A stretch of DNA of 64,000 bases from the NCBI RefSeq assembly GCF_902859645.1, contig NZ_CADIJR010000001.1, positions 248,001 through 312,000 of the forward strand, given 5' to 3'. Numbering within the stretch: position 1 is the first letter of the stretch; every line of letters begins with the position of its first letter. This DNA comes from Achromobacter insuavis. Lineage in GTDB: Bacteria; Pseudomonadota; Gammaproteobacteria; Burkholderiales; Burkholderiaceae_B. This document shows, piece by piece, positions 62,400-64,000 of this stretch. A program made the position numbers and the translations under genes. The notes below the pieces were generated by a model, which was not told where the DNA came from, made no database searches, and saw only the letters and a list, made by a program, of their open reading frames with translations.

Positions 62400-64000
62400 A
62401 TGAAGCAAGTCCAAGAAGCCTCGTTGCCGGCCCCGCGCGGGCCGCGCAGCGAGAAGACCTCCGCGTCCGGCGCCGCGCCGGGCAAGAACCGCACCATGCC
62501 GGTGGCGCGCCATGCCGGCCTGTCGGTGCACGAAAGCCTGCAGACGCTGCAGACGCAGCGCGCCGGCCTGAGCGACGCCGAGGTCGCGGCCCGCCGCGCC
62601 GTCGACGGCCTGAACGAGGTCGCGCACGACAAGCCGGCGCCCGCGTGGCTGCAATTGCTGCGCGCCTTCCGCAATCCGTTCGTGCTGGTGCTGCTGGGCC
62701 TGGCCGCGGTCTCGTACCTGACCGACATCCAGTTCGCGGCGCCGGCCGATCGCGACTGGACCGGCATCATCATCATGCTGACCATGGTGTCGGTCAGCGG
62801 CCTGCTGCGCTTCATCCAGGAATACCGCTCGGGCCGCGCCGCCGAGAAGCTCAAGTCGATGGTGCGCAGCACCGCCACGGTGGTCCGCCGCGACAGCCAT
62901 TCCAGCGAGCCGGTGCGGCGCGAACTGCCGATGAACGAACTGGTGCCGGGCGACATCGTCGAGCTGCAGGCCGGCGACATGATTCCGGCCGACATCCGCC
63001 TGCTGCAATCGCGCGACCTGTTCATCAGCCAGGCCATCCTGACGGGCGAGGCGCTGCCGGTCGAGAAGTACGACACGCTGGGCAGCGTCAGCGCCAAGCG
63101 CGCCGAGGCGCAAGCCGGCGAGAACGCCGATCTGCTGGATCTGGCCAACATCTGCTTCATGGGCACCAACGTGGTCAGCGGCACCGCCACCGCGGTGGTG
63201 GTGGGCATCGGGCCGAATACGTACTTCGGCTCGCTGGCCAAGAACGTGGTGTCGACCAAGCGGGTCGAGACCAGCTTCGACCGCGGCGTCAACAGCGTGT
63301 CGTGGCTGCTCATCAAGTTCATGCTGGTGATGGTGCCGATCGTGTTCGTCATCAACGGCGTGACCAAGGGCGACTGGGTCACCGCGCTGACCTTCGCGCT
63401 GGCGGTGGCGGTGGGGCTGACGCCGGAAATGCTGCCGATGATCGTCTCGGCCAACCTGGCCAAGGGCGCGGTGGCGATGGCGCGGCGCAAGGTGGTGGTC
63501 AAGCGGCTCAACTCGGTGCAGAACTTCGGCGCGATGGATGTGCTGTGCACCGACAAGACCGGCACGCTGACGCAGGACCGCATCATCCTGGAACACCATT
63601 TCAACGTCGATGGCGATATTGATGACCAGGTGCTGCGCCTGGGCTGGCTGAACAGCGCCAACCAGAGCGGCCAGCGCAACCTGATGGACCGCGCCATCCT
63701 GGCCCGGGCGCGCGAGCTGCGCGGCTGGGACCGCAGCGCGCATCACGAGAAGGTCGACGAGATTCCGTTCGACTTCGTGCGCCGGCGCCTGTCGGTGGTG
63801 GTGCGCAGCGTCGACGGCGGCCTGGAGATGATCACCAAGGGCGCGGTCGAGGAAATGCTGGCGGTGAGCACGGGCGTGATGATCGACGGGCAGGAACGGC
63901 CGCTGGACGCGGCCATGCGCAAGCGCCTGCTGCGCAGCGCCGAGGCCTACAACCGCGATGGCTTCCGGGTGCTGGTGGTGGCCTCGCGCCGTCTCGAGGA
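62400..64000 (+). CDS. mgtA: Magnesium-translocating P-type ATPase (3' part outside window)
   Basis: P3B-type ATPase that imports Mg2+ across the inner membrane. At least 533 codons are present with no stop before the window end; the full protein is usually about 900 residues. N-terminal cation-ATPase domain (HAGLSVHESLQTLQTQRAGLSDAEVAARR). First membrane pair includes RAFRNPFVLVLLGLAAVSYLTDIQF. The dephosphorylation motif TGE starts at T215 (ILTGEALPVEKYD). The phosphorylation motif CTDKTGTL has the catalytic D385. The membrane segment with AVAVGLTPEMLPMIV matches MgtA/MgtB. Start ATG 62400. Confidence 0.95.
   Translation, partial: MKQVQEASLPAPRGPRSEKTSASGAAPGKNRTMPVARHAGLSVHESLQTLQTQRAGLSDAEVAARRAVDGLNEVAHDKPAPAWLQLLRAFRNPFVLVLLGLAAVSYLTDIQFAAPADRDWTGIIIMLTMVSVSGLLRFIQEYRSGRAAEKLKSMVRSTATVVRRDSHSSEPVRRELPMNELVPGDIVELQAGDMIPADIRLLQSRDLFISQAILTGEALPVEKYDTLGSVSAKRAEAQAGENADLLDLANICFMGTNVVSGTATAVVVGIGPNTYFGSLAKNVVSTKRVETSFDRGVNSVSWLLIKFMLVMVPIVFVINGVTKGDWVTALTFALAVAVGLTPEMLPMIVSANLAKGAVAMARRKVVVKRLNSVQNFGAMDVLCTDKTGTLTQDRIILEHHFNVDGDIDDQVLRLGWLNSANQSGQRNLMDRAILARARELRGWDRSAHHEKVDEIPFDFVRRRLSVVVRSVDGGLEMITKGAVEEMLAVSTGVMIDGQERPLDAAMRKRLLRSAEAYNRDGFRVLVVASRRLE

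Overview
The window is GC-rich chromosomal DNA of a beta-proteobacterium, most likely Alcaligenaceae (Achromobacter or Bordetella type). The evidence is the gene content (ilvC-pssA, rpsO-pnp, tpiA-secG), a Bug-family periplasmic receptor beside a CoA-transferase, and an abundance of FecI/FecR/TonB receptor cassettes. Genus is an inference; no rRNA or species marker is present. No CRISPR array, prophage or insertion sequence was seen.

Layout. 1-9.2 kb is core: ilvC, pssA, a BamE-like lipoprotein, rpsO-pnp, a lipoprotein, a threonine dehydratase, a PIN protein and a secreted esterase. At 9196-9508 (minus) lies a tRNA-Leu(UAA) split by a 226-nt group I intron between U34 and A35; ordinary gene finding would miss it or call it broken. 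9.6-20.7 kb holds a nitrilase with a divergent LysR regulator, a TPR protein and an RDD/zinc-ribbon/pilin-like membrane protein, then a LysR - CaiB CoA-transferase - Bug receptor - HMG-CoA-lyase cluster that looks like a small organic-acid catabolic operon. 20.9-24.3 kb has tRNA-Ser(UGA), a quinone oxidoreductase, tpiA, secG and tRNA-Leu(GAG). 24.4-35.5 kb holds a Tat-exported PhoX-like phosphatase, a chemoreceptor, a class IV aminotransferase, an Frm2-like nitroreductase, an AcfC-like binding protein, a META/DUF4377 lipoprotein and a truncated-haemoglobin/DUF1971 fusion.

35.6-61.6 kb is an iron-acquisition region. A Crp-type regulator and a Fur-boxed ABC transporter/TonB receptor/CopD-like operon are followed by three ECF sigma-FecR-receptor systems. 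Two are in tandem; the third has its sigma and anti-sigma genes convergent to its receptor. All three receptors share a FecI-like promoter motif, and each sigma gene carries a Fur-like box. The expected circuit is that low iron relieves Fur, the sigma factor is made, and a ligand-loaded receptor signals through FecR to activate its own gene. A fourth, very large haemin/haemoglobin-type receptor has a signalling domain but no adjacent sigma gene.

Inserted between the CopD-like gene and the first sigma gene is a visibly lower-GC three-gene operon (41556-44787, minus): two radical SAM maturases and a His-Xaa-Ser repeat protein. I read it as the Hxs (HxsB-HxsC-HxsA) peptide-modification system, whose function is unknown. 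The usual hxsD gene is not seen. With the tRNA intron, this is the most interesting content. The window ends inside mgtA (Mg2+ P-type ATPase), preceded by a conserved-looking small gene and two candidate leader peptides.
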